Counted from the first letter of the stretch, positions 32,483-41,490 are shown. The stretch: 64,000 bases of DNA from Leptofilum sp965223285 (GCF_965223285.1 NZ_OZ244997.1:806001-870000); one strand, 5' to 3'. Program-made: numbers and translations. Notes: generated by a model not told the origin, from the letters alone.

Positions 32483-34603
32483 CTAAGTGGTCCAACCCAG
32501 ACCAATACGGCCGCGTTCAGCGTCAATGGATTTAATGGAGACGGTTAGCACGTCGCCCACGCTGAGGGTTTGGCTGCGGGGGATTTGGCTGCGGTGCAGC
32601 AGGCCATCTTGCTTCACGCCAATGTCAATGAAGGCTCCAAAATCCACGACATTGCGCACGGTGCCTTTTAGCTGCATTCCCGGCGCGAGGTCGCTGAGGG
32701 AGAGTACATCGCTGCGCAGGATTGGCTTGGGTAAATCTTCACGAGGGTCACGGCCAGGACGCACGAGCTGTTCCAAGATGTCGGTGAGGGTGGGGATGCC
32801 GCTGTTGAGCTGGCTGGCGAGTTCGGCGACGGGAGGCAGCATGGCCAGAACGGCCGTTCGTTCCTCTGGCGGGCTGCTGGGGTTGAGGTTAGCTTTTTGC
32901 AGAACGGCCGTTGCCACGCCGTAACTTTCTGGATGAATGGCGCTGGCGTCCAGCGGATTGTCGCCGTCGCGTACGCGCAGGAATCCGGCGGATTGTTCAA
33001 ACGCTTTGGGGCCGAGGCCGCTGACTTGTTTGAGGGCGGTGCGGTTGGGGAAACGGCCGTTCACCTGCCGATGGGCCACAATATTTTCTGCTAGCTTGGG
33101 GCCAATACCCGCTACATGCGTCAGCAATGCCGGGGACGCTGTGTTCACGTCCACCCCCACCTGGTTCACCACCGACTCCACCACGCCGTCCAGCGATTCT
33201 GATAGCTGTTTCTGGTTCACATCATGCTGGTACAGCCCCACGCCGATGGATTTGGGGTCAATTTTCACCAGTTCGGCCAGCGGGTCTTGGGCGCGGCGGG
33301 CAATAGAGACTGCGCCACGCAGCGTCACGTCTAGCTCCGGCAGCTCCGCTTTGGCCAGCGGACTGGCACTGTAGACGCTGGCCCCCGCTTCATTCACAAT
33401 GAGATAGTGTACGTCGGCCATTTGCCGCGTGAGTTCGGCCACAAGCTGTTCTGTCTCACGCGAGGCGGTGCCATTGCCAATGGTAATGAGGCTAATTTTG
33501 TGGGTTTGCACCAGTTTGGCCAACGTTTTTAACGACTCGTCCCGTCGTTTTTGCGGCTGGTGCGGGTAAATGGCGGTTGTCTCTAGCACCTTGCCCGTGG
33601 CGTCTACCACAGCCACTTTGCAGCCAGTGCGGTAAGCGGGGTCGATGCCCATGACGGTGTGTCCAGCCAGCGGCGGCTGGGTAAGCAGGCCGCGCATGTT
33701 GTCGGCAAATACCTGGATGGCGTGGGCTTCGGCTTGTTCGGTTAGGCTGCGGCGCACGTCGCGCTCGATGGTGGGCACGAGGAGTCGCTTGGCGGCATCT
33801 TCCATTGCTAACTGGAGTTGTTCGGCCAGCGGCGAGCGGCGGTCAGCACGATACTGGCTACGAATGGCCAAAATCCAGTCGCGCTCAGCAATATCTATGC
33901 TGACGCGCAAGATTTTTTCGGCTTCGCCCCGGTTGAGCGCCAAGATTTGATGCGGCCGTACGCGATCAATCCGCAATGAAAAGTCATAGTACAGTTTGTA
34001 AACAGTCCGCTCATCCACCGCTTTTGGGATTTTTTGGCTTTGCAGCAACCCAAACTGAAACGTCTTATCCCGCAGGAGTCGGCGCACCTGGGGAGTATCG
34101 CTCATGACCTCAGCCACGATGTCTCGCGCTCCTGCCAGGGCGTCTTCGGCTGTGGGAACCTCTTCGTTGAGGAAGGGGGTGGCAATTTGTACGGCCGTTT
34201 GCCGACTCACCAATTGCGCCAAAATGAACTCTGCCAATGGCTCTAACCCGCGTTCACGAGCGATCATGGCGCGGGTGCGCCGCTTGGGTTTGTACGGTTG
34301 GTACAAATCCTCCAACTCGGTGAGGGTGGTGGCAGCGTTGATCGCTTTTTCCAGTTCCGGCGTGAGTTTTTCTTGGCTAATGATAGATTCCAGAATGGTA
34401 CTCCGTCGTTCATCTAGAGCGCGAAGTTTGCCAATCTGGTCGCTAATTTGGCGAATTTGATCTTCATCCAGGCTGCCGGTGGCTTCTTTACGGTAGCGGG
34501 CAATGAAGGGGATGGTGTTGCCGTTGTCGAGGAGGGTGATAACGGCCCTTACCTGGCTGGGCTTTACCTTAATTTGTTGAGCAATCTGATTTTCGTAATT
34601 CAT
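32483..34603 (-). CDS. tex: Tex-family RNA-binding transcription accessory protein
   Basis: 706 residues in Tex order: N-terminal helical region (KVKPSQVRAVITLLDNGNTI then PFIARYRKEATGSLDE), a YqgF/RNase-H-like domain (VMGIDPAYRTGCKVAVVD), helix-hairpin-helix segments (VNTASPALLTHVAGIGPKLA), and a C-terminal S1 domain (GTVRNVVDFGAFIDIGVKQD). It is about 60 residues shorter than E. coli YhgF because it stops right after S1. A cytoplasmic nucleic-acid binder linked to transcription. Divergent from the dtxR-feo operon. Confidence 0.93.
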   Translation of the reverse strand: MNYENQIAQQIKVKPSQVRAVITLLDNGNTIPFIARYRKEATGSLDEDQIRQISDQIGKLRALDERRSTILESIISQEKLTPELEKAINAATTLTELEDLYQPYKPKRRTRAMIARERGLEPLAEFILAQLVSRQTAVQIATPFLNEEVPTAEDALAGARDIVAEVMSDTPQVRRLLRDKTFQFGLLQSQKIPKAVDERTVYKLYYDFSLRIDRVRPHQILALNRGEAEKILRVSIDIAERDWILAIRSQYRADRRSPLAEQLQLAMEDAAKRLLVPTIERDVRRSLTEQAEAHAIQVFADNMRGLLTQPPLAGHTVMGIDPAYRTGCKVAVVDATGKVLETTAIYPHQPQKRRDESLKTLAKLVQTHKISLITIGNGTASRETEQLVAELTRQMADVHYLIVNEAGASVYSASPLAKAELPELDVTLRGAVSIARRAQDPLAELVKIDPKSIGVGLYQHDVNQKQLSESLDGVVESVVNQVGVDVNTASPALLTHVAGIGPKLAENIVAHRQVNGRFPNRTALKQVSGLGPKAFEQSAGFLRVRDGDNPLDASAIHPESYGVATAVLQKANLNPSSPPEERTAVLAMLPPVAELASQLNSGIPTLTDILEQLVRPGRDPREDLPKPILRSDVLSLSDLAPGMQLKGTVRNVVDFGAFIDIGVKQDGLLHRSQIPRSQTLSVGDVLTVSIKSIDAERGRIGLGWTT

Positions 34604-34704
34604 AGCGCAATTCTACCTATTTTTGAAGCGATCTTAGCATGATTTAGCGGGAAAAGGGAGAAAAAAGGTTTGGTGACATTTGTCATGAACTTTGCCTAAT
34701 TTTT

Positions 34705-34751
34705 TTCCTACAGCTTTTTTGTAGGCGCGGCTACTCTTATTTATAAGGGTA
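34705..34751. promoter_or_regulatory. Hairpin and DtxR-like operator ahead of the feo operon
   Basis: CCTACA (34705-34710) pairs with TGTAGG (34718-34723). Directly after it, 34728-34751 forms a 24-base imperfect dyad: outer GCTAC/GTAGC arms, inner CTTAT/ATAAG, 20 of 24 positions symmetric. The TAGCCT and GGGTAGCC words fit the type of operator bound by DtxR/IdeR regulators, and the dyad sits about 30 bases before the dtxR-type start codon. Autoregulation in response to iron is inferred. Confidence 0.6.
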
Positions 34752-34780
34752 GCCTTATTTCTTTAGACAGGTAAACCATT

Positions 34781-35446
34781 ATGCGAACACAATCTACCAG
34801 CAACGAAACCTTCGAGATGTACCTCAAGACCATCGCCGAGTTAAGTGATGGCCAGGCACCGGTTATCATTGCCCGGGTGGCGGAGCGGCTGGGTATCTCA
34901 CCCGTTTCGGCCAATGAGATGATGAAGCGGCTGGCAGAGCAAGGGTTGGTGGAGCATGTGCGCTACAAAGGGGTGACGTTGACGGCAAACGGCCGTTACA
35001 TTGCCCATAACGTCATGCGGCGGCAGCGGCTGTGGGAACGCTTTTTGGTGGATCACTTGCAAATGGAATGGTCGGGCGTGTACGAGATGGCGTGCCGCCT
35101 GGAACATGCCACCTCTAACGTACTGGCCGAGGCACTGTCAGCTTATTTGGGGCATCCTACAGTTTGTCCGCACGGCAGCCCCATTCCCAACAGTGATGGC
35201 ACGCTGCCGGAATTGAGTAAACGGCCGTTAACCTCCTTGCGTGTTGGTGAAGCAGGCTGCATTCACAGTATCCAGCCCACTACCACTGACGTGTACGCTT
35301 ATCTAGATCGCTATCATATTGTCCCTAACCAAAATTTCACTATTTCAGAAATTGCCCCGATGCAAGGCCCAATCACGTTAGAAATGAGTAATGGCAAGGT
35401 AGCTTTAGGACGTTCCCTTGCTGAGTTGGTTTGGGTCAATACCTAA
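34781..35446 (+). CDS. DtxR-family metal-dependent transcriptional regulator
   Basis: 221 residues. Winged helix at 8-70 (ETFEMYLKTIAEL, VAERLGISPVSANEMMKRL then AEQGLV), a dimerisation/metal-binding domain with the ligands in RLWERFLVDHLQ, CRLEHATS and CPHG, and an SH3-like FeoA-type domain at the C-terminus. Such proteins repress iron or manganese uptake genes when metal is bound. The gene is first of the feo operon, 14 bases before feoA, with a dyad in the leader, so it likely represses its own operon in iron-replete cells. Confidence 0.92.
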   Translation: MRTQSTSNETFEMYLKTIAELSDGQAPVIIARVAERLGISPVSANEMMKRLAEQGLVEHVRYKGVTLTANGRYIAHNVMRRQRLWERFLVDHLQMEWSGVYEMACRLEHATSNVLAEALSAYLGHPTVCPHGSPIPNSDGTLPELSKRPLTSLRVGEAGCIHSIQPTTTDVYAYLDRYHIVPNQNFTISEIAPMQGPITLEMSNGKVALGRSLAELVWVNT

Positions 35447-35460
35447 AGAGCATAAACAAT

Positions 35461-35697
35461 ATGAACAATAAAAATGTTACCTTAGACCAATTAAATCCGG
35501 GCCAATCTGCCAAGCTAAAAAAAATACATGGCAAAGGGGCGGTGCGTCGTCGGCTGATGGAAATGGGGCTCACCAGAGGGGTAGAGATTTCTGTCGTGAA
35601 AGCGTCACCGCTGGGTGATCCGGTGGATTATTTGGTGCGTGGTTATCATCTGTCGCTGCGCAAGGCAGAGGCACAAATGATTGAGGTTGTAATTTAA
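35461..35697 (+). CDS. feoA: FeoA family ferrous-iron transport accessory protein, copy 1
   Basis: 78 residues from ATG 35461 (the frame is open to 35431). Small SH3-like barrel with the FeoA pattern: LDQLNPGQSAKLKKI, then GAVRRRLMEMGLTRGVEISV and DPVDYLVRGYHLSLRKAEA. FeoA binds the cytoplasmic side of FeoB and supports ferrous-iron uptake. Two bases separate it from a second FeoA gene. Confidence 0.9.
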   Translation: MNNKNVTLDQLNPGQSAKLKKIHGKGAVRRRLMEMGLTRGVEISVVKASPLGDPVDYLVRGYHLSLRKAEAQMIEVVI

Positions 35698-35699
35698 AC

Positions 35700-35990
35700 A
35701 TGGGATCAAAATTGAGCATTCCGTTACGGGTTAAAGAAGCCCCCACTGGCCCAATGATGCCGTTGACGATGGTGAATCGCGGTGAAGCGGCGATAGTAAG
35801 AAAGGTAAAAGGATGCGGTACCGTGCGCCAGCGGTTACTTGATCTGGGATTAAATCCTGGAGCGACGGTTCAAGTGCTAAAAAATGAATCGGCTAGCCCG
35901 ATGATTATTGCCGTGAAGGGAGACGGCCGTTTGGCTTTGGATCGCAAAATGACGCATCGGGTGATGGTAACAACAGGAGCGGGTGGTTAG
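35700..35990 (+). CDS. FeoA family protein, copy 2
   Basis: 96 residues with the same fold: MTMVNRGEAAIVRKVKGCGT then VRQRLLDLGLNPGATVQVLK, and a final strand region (MIIAVKGDGRLALDRKMTH). A 20-residue N-terminal extension is not in copy 1. Tandem FeoA proteins occur in several phyla; they may form a heteromeric cap on FeoB. Translational coupling with copy 1 is likely given the 2-base spacing. Confidence 0.88.
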   Translation: MGSKLSIPLRVKEAPTGPMMPLTMVNRGEAAIVRKVKGCGTVRQRLLDLGLNPGATVQVLKNESASPMIIAVKGDGRLALDRKMTHRVMVTTGAGG

Positions 35991-36033
35991 CGGTTAGTTT
36001 TAGTCGCATACCAGCTACCGGCCACCAACCACT
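35985..36033. repeat. TAGTGGCTGGTGG-family repeat between feoA2 and feoB
   Basis: GGTGGTTAGCGGTTAG faces CTACCGGCCACCAACCAC as an imperfect inverted repeat. It overlaps the feoA2 stop and ends just before the GGAGA ribosome-binding site of feoB, so it may modulate expression within the operon. Confidence 0.65.
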
Positions 36034-36053
36034 ATTAACTGGAGATTTTGAAC

Positions 36054-38312
36054 ATGACCGTAATGATTGCATTGGCTGGCAATCCGAACGTCGGCAAAAG
36101 CACTATTTTTAATGCGCTTACCGGTTCCAAGCAGCACGTGGGCAACTGGCCGGGTAAAACTGTCGAAAAGAAAGAGGGTCGCCTGCGCGTCGGCGACGAA
36201 GAAATTCTGATTGTAGACCTGCCCGGCGCGTACAGCCTGACGGCCTATTCCATTGAAGAAATTATTACCCGCGATTTTATTATTAACGAACGCCCAACGG
36301 CCGTTGTCGCCGTGGTTGATGCCTCCAATTTAGAACGCAATTTGTATCTGGTGGCGCAGGTGCTGGAACTGGAAACGCCCGTCATTATTGCCCTGAACAT
36401 GACCGATGTGGCCAGCAGCCGGGGTTTGAAGATTGACGCTGCTCAACTGTCGCAGCAGATGAGTGTGCCGGTGGTAGAGATGGTGGGCAACCGCAGCTTG
36501 GGGCTAGAGCCGCTAAAGCAAGCCATCAGCCAAATCGGTGAACGGCCGTCAAAAGCAATGCCACATACGCGATTCGACGGCATTTTAGGGGATGAAATGA
36601 GCGATCTGGCCGCACAAATCGCGGCTAAACCAGCGTTAGCAGCCCGTTACCGGCCAAACTGGCTGGCGACCAAGCTGCTGGAGGATGATGAGGCGATTTT
36701 GGCGGTCATGGAGGCAGAGGGGGAGCTTGATCTTCTGCAAGCTGCTGCTGCCGCTCAAGAGCGTATCGAAGCAGCCACCGAAGATGACGCCGAAACGTTG
36801 ATTGCCGACCAGCGCTACACGTTTATTGGGGAACTGGTCGATTCGGTGTTGGAACGGCCGTCTCAATCCATCCTCACCATGTCTGACAAAATTGATGAAA
36901 TTGTGACCCACCGTATTTGGGGATTGCCCATCTTTTTGCTCATGATGTGGCTCGTTTTCCAGTTTACAGCCAACGTCAGTGCGCCATTTCTGGACTGGGT
37001 AGATGGCTTTGTGAATGTGACTGTTTATGGCTGGGCTGGGGCATTGCTAACGGCCGTTGGCCTGGGTGAAACTTGGTTTGCCGCCCTCATCACAGATGGC
37101 ATTATTGCTGGCGTGGGCGGCGTACTCGTGTTTGTTCCGGTGTTGCTCTTCCTCTACTTTGCCCTCGCGGTTTTGGAAGATTCTGGCTATATGGCGCGGG
37201 CAGCCTTTGTGATGGATCGCGTTATGCGCTGGATGGGGCTGCACGGGAAGAGCTTCTTGCCGTTGATTGTGGGCTTTGGCTGCACGGTTCCGGCTGTTTA
37301 CGCGACCCGCACTCTGGAAAATGAAAAAGATCGCAAGCTCACTGGCTTCTTAGCTACCTTCATGAGCTGCGGGGCGCGATTGCCAGTTTATGTGGTTTTT
37401 GGTGCTGCATTTTTTGGCACTGCCTCAGGTAATCTCATTTTTTCTATGTATTTGATAGGGATTGGCGTGGCGTTGGCGACGGGCTTTGCGCTAAAGCATA
37501 CGGTTTACAAAGGCCACCCTCCGGCACCGTTTGTGATGGAATTGCCACCGTACCGCGCTCCGCGCCCACGTGACGTTTGGCGGCAAATGTGGGAACGTGT
37601 GCAGGGCTTTATTAAGAAGGCCAGCACCGTCATTTTGGTGGTGTCAACCGTGCTGTGGCTGCTGATGGCTATTCCGGGACGTGCCAATGCCGGTTCGTTT
37701 AACGACGTGGCTGCCGAAGATAGTTTATTTGCAACCGTCAGCGGGGCGGTATCGCCTATCTTCGAGCCTGCTGGGTTTGGCAGTTGGGAGGCATCTGGGT
37801 CGCTGATCACAGGTTTTATGGCCAAAGAAGTGATTGTCGGCACGATGAACCAGATTTATGTGGGTGAGGCGGATGCTGCCCCGGTAGTTGAGGCTGAGCC
37901 AACAACGTTTGGGCAAGATGTGGGCAATTCGCTGCTAGGATTTGGCGAAGCGGCCGTTCTTACCGTGCAGGAGGTGCTCAACATTGCGCCAAGAACGGTG
38001 AACTTACTACCCGGTGTAGAAATTAGCGAGTTGAACTTCTTTGGTACGGAAGAAGAAGTGGAAGACAACACGCGGCTGGAAGCGGCCCTGATCACCTCCT
38101 TTGAGCGGTCGGCGGGGTCGGCCGAACTGGGGGCGTTGGCAGCCGTGGCATTTAACATATTTGTGCTGCTGTACGTGCCGTGCATGGTGGCTGTGGCAGC
38201 GATGAGGCAAGAGTTTGGCGGCCGTTGGACCTGGGCGCAAATTGGGTATACGTTGGCGTTGGCCTGGATTGGGGCTGTTGTGGTTTTCCAGGTTGGTAAG
38301 TTGTTTATCTAA
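36054..38312 (+). CDS. feoB: Ferrous-iron transporter FeoB
   Basis: 752 residues from ATG 36054 (GGAGA at 36041-36045; a TTG 6 bases upstream is less likely). The N-terminal G domain has G1 GNPNVGKST, the G3 DLPG and G4 NMTD motifs, followed by the helical GDI region. The membrane domain contains two Gate motifs, the first around LPLIVGFGCTVPAVYATRTL and the second around LITGFMAKEVIVGTMNQIY. An extended loop of about 100 residues with acidic stretches (VVEAEPTTFG, EEEVEDN) lies between late membrane helices. Fe(II) uptake across the inner membrane, driven or gated by nucleotide binding. Confidence 0.95.
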   Translation: MTVMIALAGNPNVGKSTIFNALTGSKQHVGNWPGKTVEKKEGRLRVGDEEILIVDLPGAYSLTAYSIEEIITRDFIINERPTAVVAVVDASNLERNLYLVAQVLELETPVIIALNMTDVASSRGLKIDAAQLSQQMSVPVVEMVGNRSLGLEPLKQAISQIGERPSKAMPHTRFDGILGDEMSDLAAQIAAKPALAARYRPNWLATKLLEDDEAILAVMEAEGELDLLQAAAAAQERIEAATEDDAETLIADQRYTFIGELVDSVLERPSQSILTMSDKIDEIVTHRIWGLPIFLLMMWLVFQFTANVSAPFLDWVDGFVNVTVYGWAGALLTAVGLGETWFAALITDGIIAGVGGVLVFVPVLLFLYFALAVLEDSGYMARAAFVMDRVMRWMGLHGKSFLPLIVGFGCTVPAVYATRTLENEKDRKLTGFLATFMSCGARLPVYVVFGAAFFGTASGNLIFSMYLIGIGVALATGFALKHTVYKGHPPAPFVMELPPYRAPRPRDVWRQMWERVQGFIKKASTVILVVSTVLWLLMAIPGRANAGSFNDVAAEDSLFATVSGAVSPIFEPAGFGSWEASGSLITGFMAKEVIVGTMNQIYVGEADAAPVVEAEPTTFGQDVGNSLLGFGEAAVLTVQEVLNIAPRTVNLLPGVEISELNFFGTEEEVEDNTRLEAALITSFERSAGSAELGALAAVAFNIFVLLYVPCMVAVAAMRQEFGGRWTWAQIGYTLALAWIGAVVVFQVGKLFI

Positions 38313-38317
38313 GTACC

Positions 38318-38420
38318 TGTCCGAATATTGGCCACAGAGTTCACAGAGAACTTAGAGGCAAAGGTTCATTTCTCAGATTTCTCTTTTTCCTCTGTGGCTT
38401 TTTCGGTTAGATTCTAAAGG
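38318..38420. repeat. Intergenic repeat, CCACAGAGTTCACAGAG family, copy 1
   Basis: About 100 bases beginning TACCTGTCCGAATATTGGCC and ending in TTTTTCGG, nearly identical to 57897-58005. It contains GCCACAGAG and CTCTGTGGC arms, a 9-bp stem enclosing about 50 bases. Shorter relatives are at 11280-11300, 13605-13680, 51805-51838 and inside dinB. Confidence 0.9.
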
Positions 38421-38427
38421 AAAAGGG

Positions 38428-38490
38428 CCACGGATTTGCACGATGACACGGGTTTGTTTTATCCGTTAAATCCGCACAATCCGTGGCCTG
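38428..38490. repeat. Hairpin GGCCACGGATT / AATCCGTGGCC
   Basis: A perfect 11-bp stem between the feoB-side repeat and the feoC start, with internal ATCCG words. It is a second, distinct hairpin placed directly after the preceding repeat, so the feoB-feoC gap is entirely repeat DNA. Confidence 0.75.
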
Positions 38491-38504
38491 TATTTGAGAA
38501 AAAT

Positions 38505-38810
38505 ATGTCACAAAGTACATTGCGCCAGGTATTGACGATATTTGAAACGGCCGTAACGCCCCTGTCTCTACCCCAAATTGCCCGCCAACTGGATGTGTCG
38601 CCTCAGCGGTTGGAGACGATGATTCAGCATTGGGTGCGCAAGGGCAAAATTCGCGAGAGCGGCTCTTTAACCGAATGCGGTAGCTGTGGCCAACATGGTG
38701 CTTGCCCCTTTGTCATGGAGATGCCGCGCACTTACGAATTGGCAAGAGAAACAGATGTCGTGTCGCTTCACAACATAGGTCTTGCTTGTCCTCAATCTTC
38801 CACCAAGTAA
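38505..38810 (+). CDS. feoC: FeoC-like winged-helix protein with cysteine cluster
   Basis: 101 residues from ATG 38505; upstream in-frame codons are repeat sequence. Residues 5-55 are a small winged helix (LRQVLTIFETAVTPLSLPQI, RLETMIQHWVRKGKI). Residues about 60-70 contain ECGSCGQHGACPF, three or so cysteines spaced as in FeoC proteins that bind an oxygen-sensitive iron-sulfur cluster. It likely tunes FeoB activity or stability. The 190-base repeat-filled gap from feoB leaves co-transcription likely but not certain. Confidence 0.85.
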   Translation: MSQSTLRQVLTIFETAVTPLSLPQIARQLDVSPQRLETMIQHWVRKGKIRESGSLTECGSCGQHGACPFVMEMPRTYELARETDVVSLHNIGLACPQSSTK

Positions 38811-38820
38811 AGGTAGTTGG

Positions 38821-39234
38821 TTACATCGTCTTACTACCGGTGCAGTTAATCTGCCACATGATACCAAAGCGGTCGGTGCAGAATCCGTATCCGTCTGCCC
38901 AGAATGTTTCGGCAAATGGCATCATGATTTGTCCACCTTCAGCAAGTGCCGAGAACTTAGCCTGTGCCTCAGACAGGTCATCCATATCCATCATCAACGA
39001 TACATTGCCTGCTGGCGAATACATATCGCCAAACTGATCTGATCCAGCAATCATAAAACCATTGATGTTGATGTCGCCGTGCATGATATGTTCCACGGTA
39101 GCTTCTGGTATGTTTTCGATTAACTGCGCATCCCACGGTGAAAAGCTGCCAACTGTGCCACCAAACAGCTCAGCATAGAAGGTGAGAGCCTCACGACAAT
39201 TGCCATTGAAACTAAGATAAGGGATAAGTTGCAT
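38821..39234 (-). CDS. VOC-family protein, PhnB-like
   Basis: 137 residues with two beta-alpha-beta-beta-beta units: QLIPYLSFNGNCREALTFYA, ELFGGTV at the start and SLMMDMDDLSEAQAKFSALA with FAETFWADGYGFCTDRFG, IMWQI at the end. This is the pattern of PhnB/3-demethylubiquinone-type VOC proteins. Substrate unknown. It is convergent with feoC, 10 bases apart, and monocistronic. Confidence 0.85.
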   Translation of the reverse strand: MQLIPYLSFNGNCREALTFYAELFGGTVGSFSPWDAQLIENIPEATVEHIMHGDININGFMIAGSDQFGDMYSPAGNVSLMMDMDDLSEAQAKFSALAEGGQIMMPFAETFWADGYGFCTDRFGIMWQINCTGSKTM

Positions 39235-39377
39235 ATTGTTTCCTCCATTCTGAAAGTTTGAAATATTTTAGAACTTATGTTCTATAGTCGTTTCAGAATA
39301 TCATTTCTGATGCCAAATGTCAATTCTCATTAAGCTAGACAGGGTTTTTCAGTAGCCTCTTTTAAAAAGGTTAGGAC

Positions 39378-39412
39378 GTGGACAAGCGCGGAAAACGCGG
39401 ATTTGTTGCTTT
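39378..39412. repeat. GGACAAGCGCGGAAAA repeat, copy 1
   Basis: GTGGACAAGCGCGGAAAACG followed by CGGATT, with TTTTGTCCGCC shortly after giving a weak hairpin. A second copy is at 42757-42803. The rest of the 39235-39419 gap is AT-rich and holds nothing else recognisable. Confidence 0.7.
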
Positions 39413-39419
39413 TGTCCGC

Positions 39420-40331
39420 CTAGCTCTTTCTTTTGCCAACTAGAGGCAATATATTTGCTACCACATCGGCATCGCTGATTGGGGTGAGAACGTCAGCGAA
39501 GAGTTGCCACGTTTCGGTATGGCTGGCGGTTGCGTTTGGCGCAAGCTGCGTCAGCGGTGCCAGGCTTTCCAGCTCCAAAATGTTGGCATCGGTGTAAATC
39601 TCGGCCGAGCTGTTGCGGTCGGGGTAGGTGGCTTGTGGAGCGTGCGGGGCGAACTGTTTGAGGAAGAAACGGCCGTCTCGCACATACCCCAGCCAGCCAT
39701 CCACACTGTTCCAGCCAAGTTTTTGCGGCGTGGTCATCCCAGGGTCCTGACGCAGCAGGACAAACTGCTCGCCCCACGTCCAGCGCGGGTCGGCCATGTT
39801 TGTATAAGCCCAGGTAACAAGGTGGCCCGTAGGCAGTAAATTGTCTCGATGATTGCCGCGCGGGGGCAGGGGGAGGACGGCCATTCCGCCCGGAGCCATG
39901 ACCGAAAGTGCCCAAGGTGCTAGTTCAATTGCCCAAGGATTTAGATTTTGCACCGTGTGGGTGACGGTCACTTTCGCCTCATGAGGATCAAGGGCAACAT
40001 CCACCGTCTTTTGCATCCGCGTTGTGATTTCTATGGGGGCAATGAAGCGAACGAAACGGCCGTGATCTTCCACAGTGACCGGATTGTTGTCTGGGTAGTA
40101 GGTGTGCGGCATCTGTTCTGGCGCCAGCCAAAAGCGGTGGCCGCCATAATTTTGCCAAGCGGCATCGCCTGTACGCCCTAGCTGGCCAGGGATCGTGGCA
40201 AATAGGTTCTCATCATTCACAAAGCCTAGATAGATGATACGCGGGCCAACATCGGCCGTGACGACGAGTTCAACTTGTCGATTGCTGAGCTGAATGCAGT
40301 TTTCCCAGCCGAGGAAAGGTATCTGTTTCAT
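39420..40331 (-). CDS. DUF4380-like sugar-epimerase-fold protein
   Basis: 303 residues, no signal peptide. The N-terminus ENCIQLSNRQVELVVTADVG then PRIIYLGF and the GGHRFWLAPEQMP block resemble DUF4380 proteins, which have a galactose-mutarotase-like beta-sandwich. VTHTVQNLNPWAIELAPWAL is another conserved strand pair. It probably binds a carbohydrate; no activity can be assigned. Same strand as the downstream-numbered phosphotransferase gene, separated by 77 bases. Confidence 0.7.
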   Translation of the reverse strand: MKQIPFLGWENCIQLSNRQVELVVTADVGPRIIYLGFVNDENLFATIPGQLGRTGDAAWQNYGGHRFWLAPEQMPHTYYPDNNPVTVEDHGRFVRFIAPIEITTRMQKTVDVALDPHEAKVTVTHTVQNLNPWAIELAPWALSVMAPGGMAVLPLPPRGNHRDNLLPTGHLVTWAYTNMADPRWTWGEQFVLLRQDPGMTTPQKLGWNSVDGWLGYVRDGRFFLKQFAPHAPQATYPDRNSSAEIYTDANILELESLAPLTQLAPNATASHTETWQLFADVLTPISDADVVANILPLVGKRKS

Positions 40332-40408
40332 GGTTCGTCCTTAAAAATGCGTAACATAGAGTTGCACAGAGGCAAGACAATATGGTTAATCTGCGCCATC
40401 TGTTGACT

Positions 40409-41437
40409 TTATTGTTCTGGAAAAAAGCTGATTTTGGCCAATGAGTCCAAATCGGCGGCGGTTGGTTTGGCAGGCCAGCATTTGGCCCGTGCCAGGTAAC
40501 GCCGCAGTTGGATATTAATCGGAATGCGGTTTGGTTGCCACTGTTTAATTGATTTGCCTGCCTTGGCGAGACTAGCACCGATGTTGAGTAAAAGTAACAG
40601 CCAAAAGATGGGGAAAATTGCCAGGTAAAATTGGATGCGTTCATTAAAATGGGGGTCGGTTTTTAGGCGAACGGCGGCATACGGCCGTAAAAAAGCGTCC
40701 CATTCCTCATCGGTTAACAAATCTTCCTGGTTGGGGTGGGTAAGAAGGTCAGCTACGTCACGGGCGGGGTCGCGCAGGCCACAATCTTCCCAATCGACGA
40801 GGGCGAGACGGCCGTCCGGCCGTTGAATCACGTTGGCAAAGCGGGGATCTGAGCGGCAAAAGAGCAGCATCGATTGAGGTAATTGGACAAAATCAGCCAA
40901 GATCGCGGGCAATTGCGCCAATAAATCCCAGCAGAGGGGGGCGCATTCTAATCCTGGTGGATGGCTCTTTGCGGCCCAAGTTTCGTAAATTTTTAGGTAG
41001 CTACTGAACATGGCAGCCACGTCTTCTATTGTGCGTTCCATACCACGTGAAAGCCAGAGGCCATCGGTTGGTACGTTGTTGAGGGTAAGCCACAAATCGG
41101 CAAGTTGTTGTAGTTGAACGGCCGTTGGCTTCATACGATCCCACATTTCCCCTGCCAAAAATTCGTAAATGACCACTGGGCCAAGGCTGGGATCGTAAAA
41201 GGTGGGTTGGGGAGCCACGTCAAGGGGCGATAGAAGTTGAAGGGCCTCAAATTCTCGGCGCGGGGCGTCAATTAATTCGTCACTTTTCAGATAATGTTTG
41301 GCGATGTGGTGACGGCCGTTTTGCCACACATCAAACAGTTGGTTACTTTGGAAGGTGAGAGGGGGGCGGGGGGAAACGGCCGTATCGCTGCCCAGAGCCT
41401 GTGCCACTACCTGCTGTACTAAATCATCATGGTTCAC
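40409..41437 (-). CDS. Aminoglycoside phosphotransferase-family protein
   Basis: 342 residues, APH/choline-kinase fold. The catalytic loop reads CRSDPRFANVI, where HGD is usual: the catalytic Asp and Asn remain but His is changed. The metal site LALVDWEDCGLRDPARDVAD is complete. VVIYEFLAGEMWD is the hinge. The substrate is unknown and such proteins are often not resistance genes. The start is a GTG at 41435-41437; an in-frame stop lies just upstream at the junction. The IS630 copy B begins about 8 bases upstream, so the native promoter and Shine-Dalgarno region have been displaced. Confidence 0.78.
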   Translation of the reverse strand: MNHDDLVQQVVAQALGSDTAVSPRPPLTFQSNQLFDVWQNGRHHIAKHYLKSDELIDAPRREFEALQLLSPLDVAPQPTFYDPSLGPVVIYEFLAGEMWDRMKPTAVQLQQLADLWLTLNNVPTDGLWLSRGMERTIEDVAAMFSSYLKIYETWAAKSHPPGLECAPLCWDLLAQLPAILADFVQLPQSMLLFCRSDPRFANVIQRPDGRLALVDWEDCGLRDPARDVADLLTHPNQEDLLTDEEWDAFLRPYAAVRLKTDPHFNERIQFYLAIFPIFWLLLLLNIGASLAKAGKSIKQWQPNRIPINIQLRRYLARAKCWPAKPTAADLDSLAKISFFPEQ

Positions 41438-41490
41438 GCACTAAGTGCTTTGTAAACAAAGTATATTTAGAAATATAAGGCGTTAACAAA

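Noticed and set aside
40409..41437. Antibiotic resistance gene
   Set aside because: The fold is APH-like but the HGD motif is altered and no resistance context is present; most chromosomal members have other substrates.
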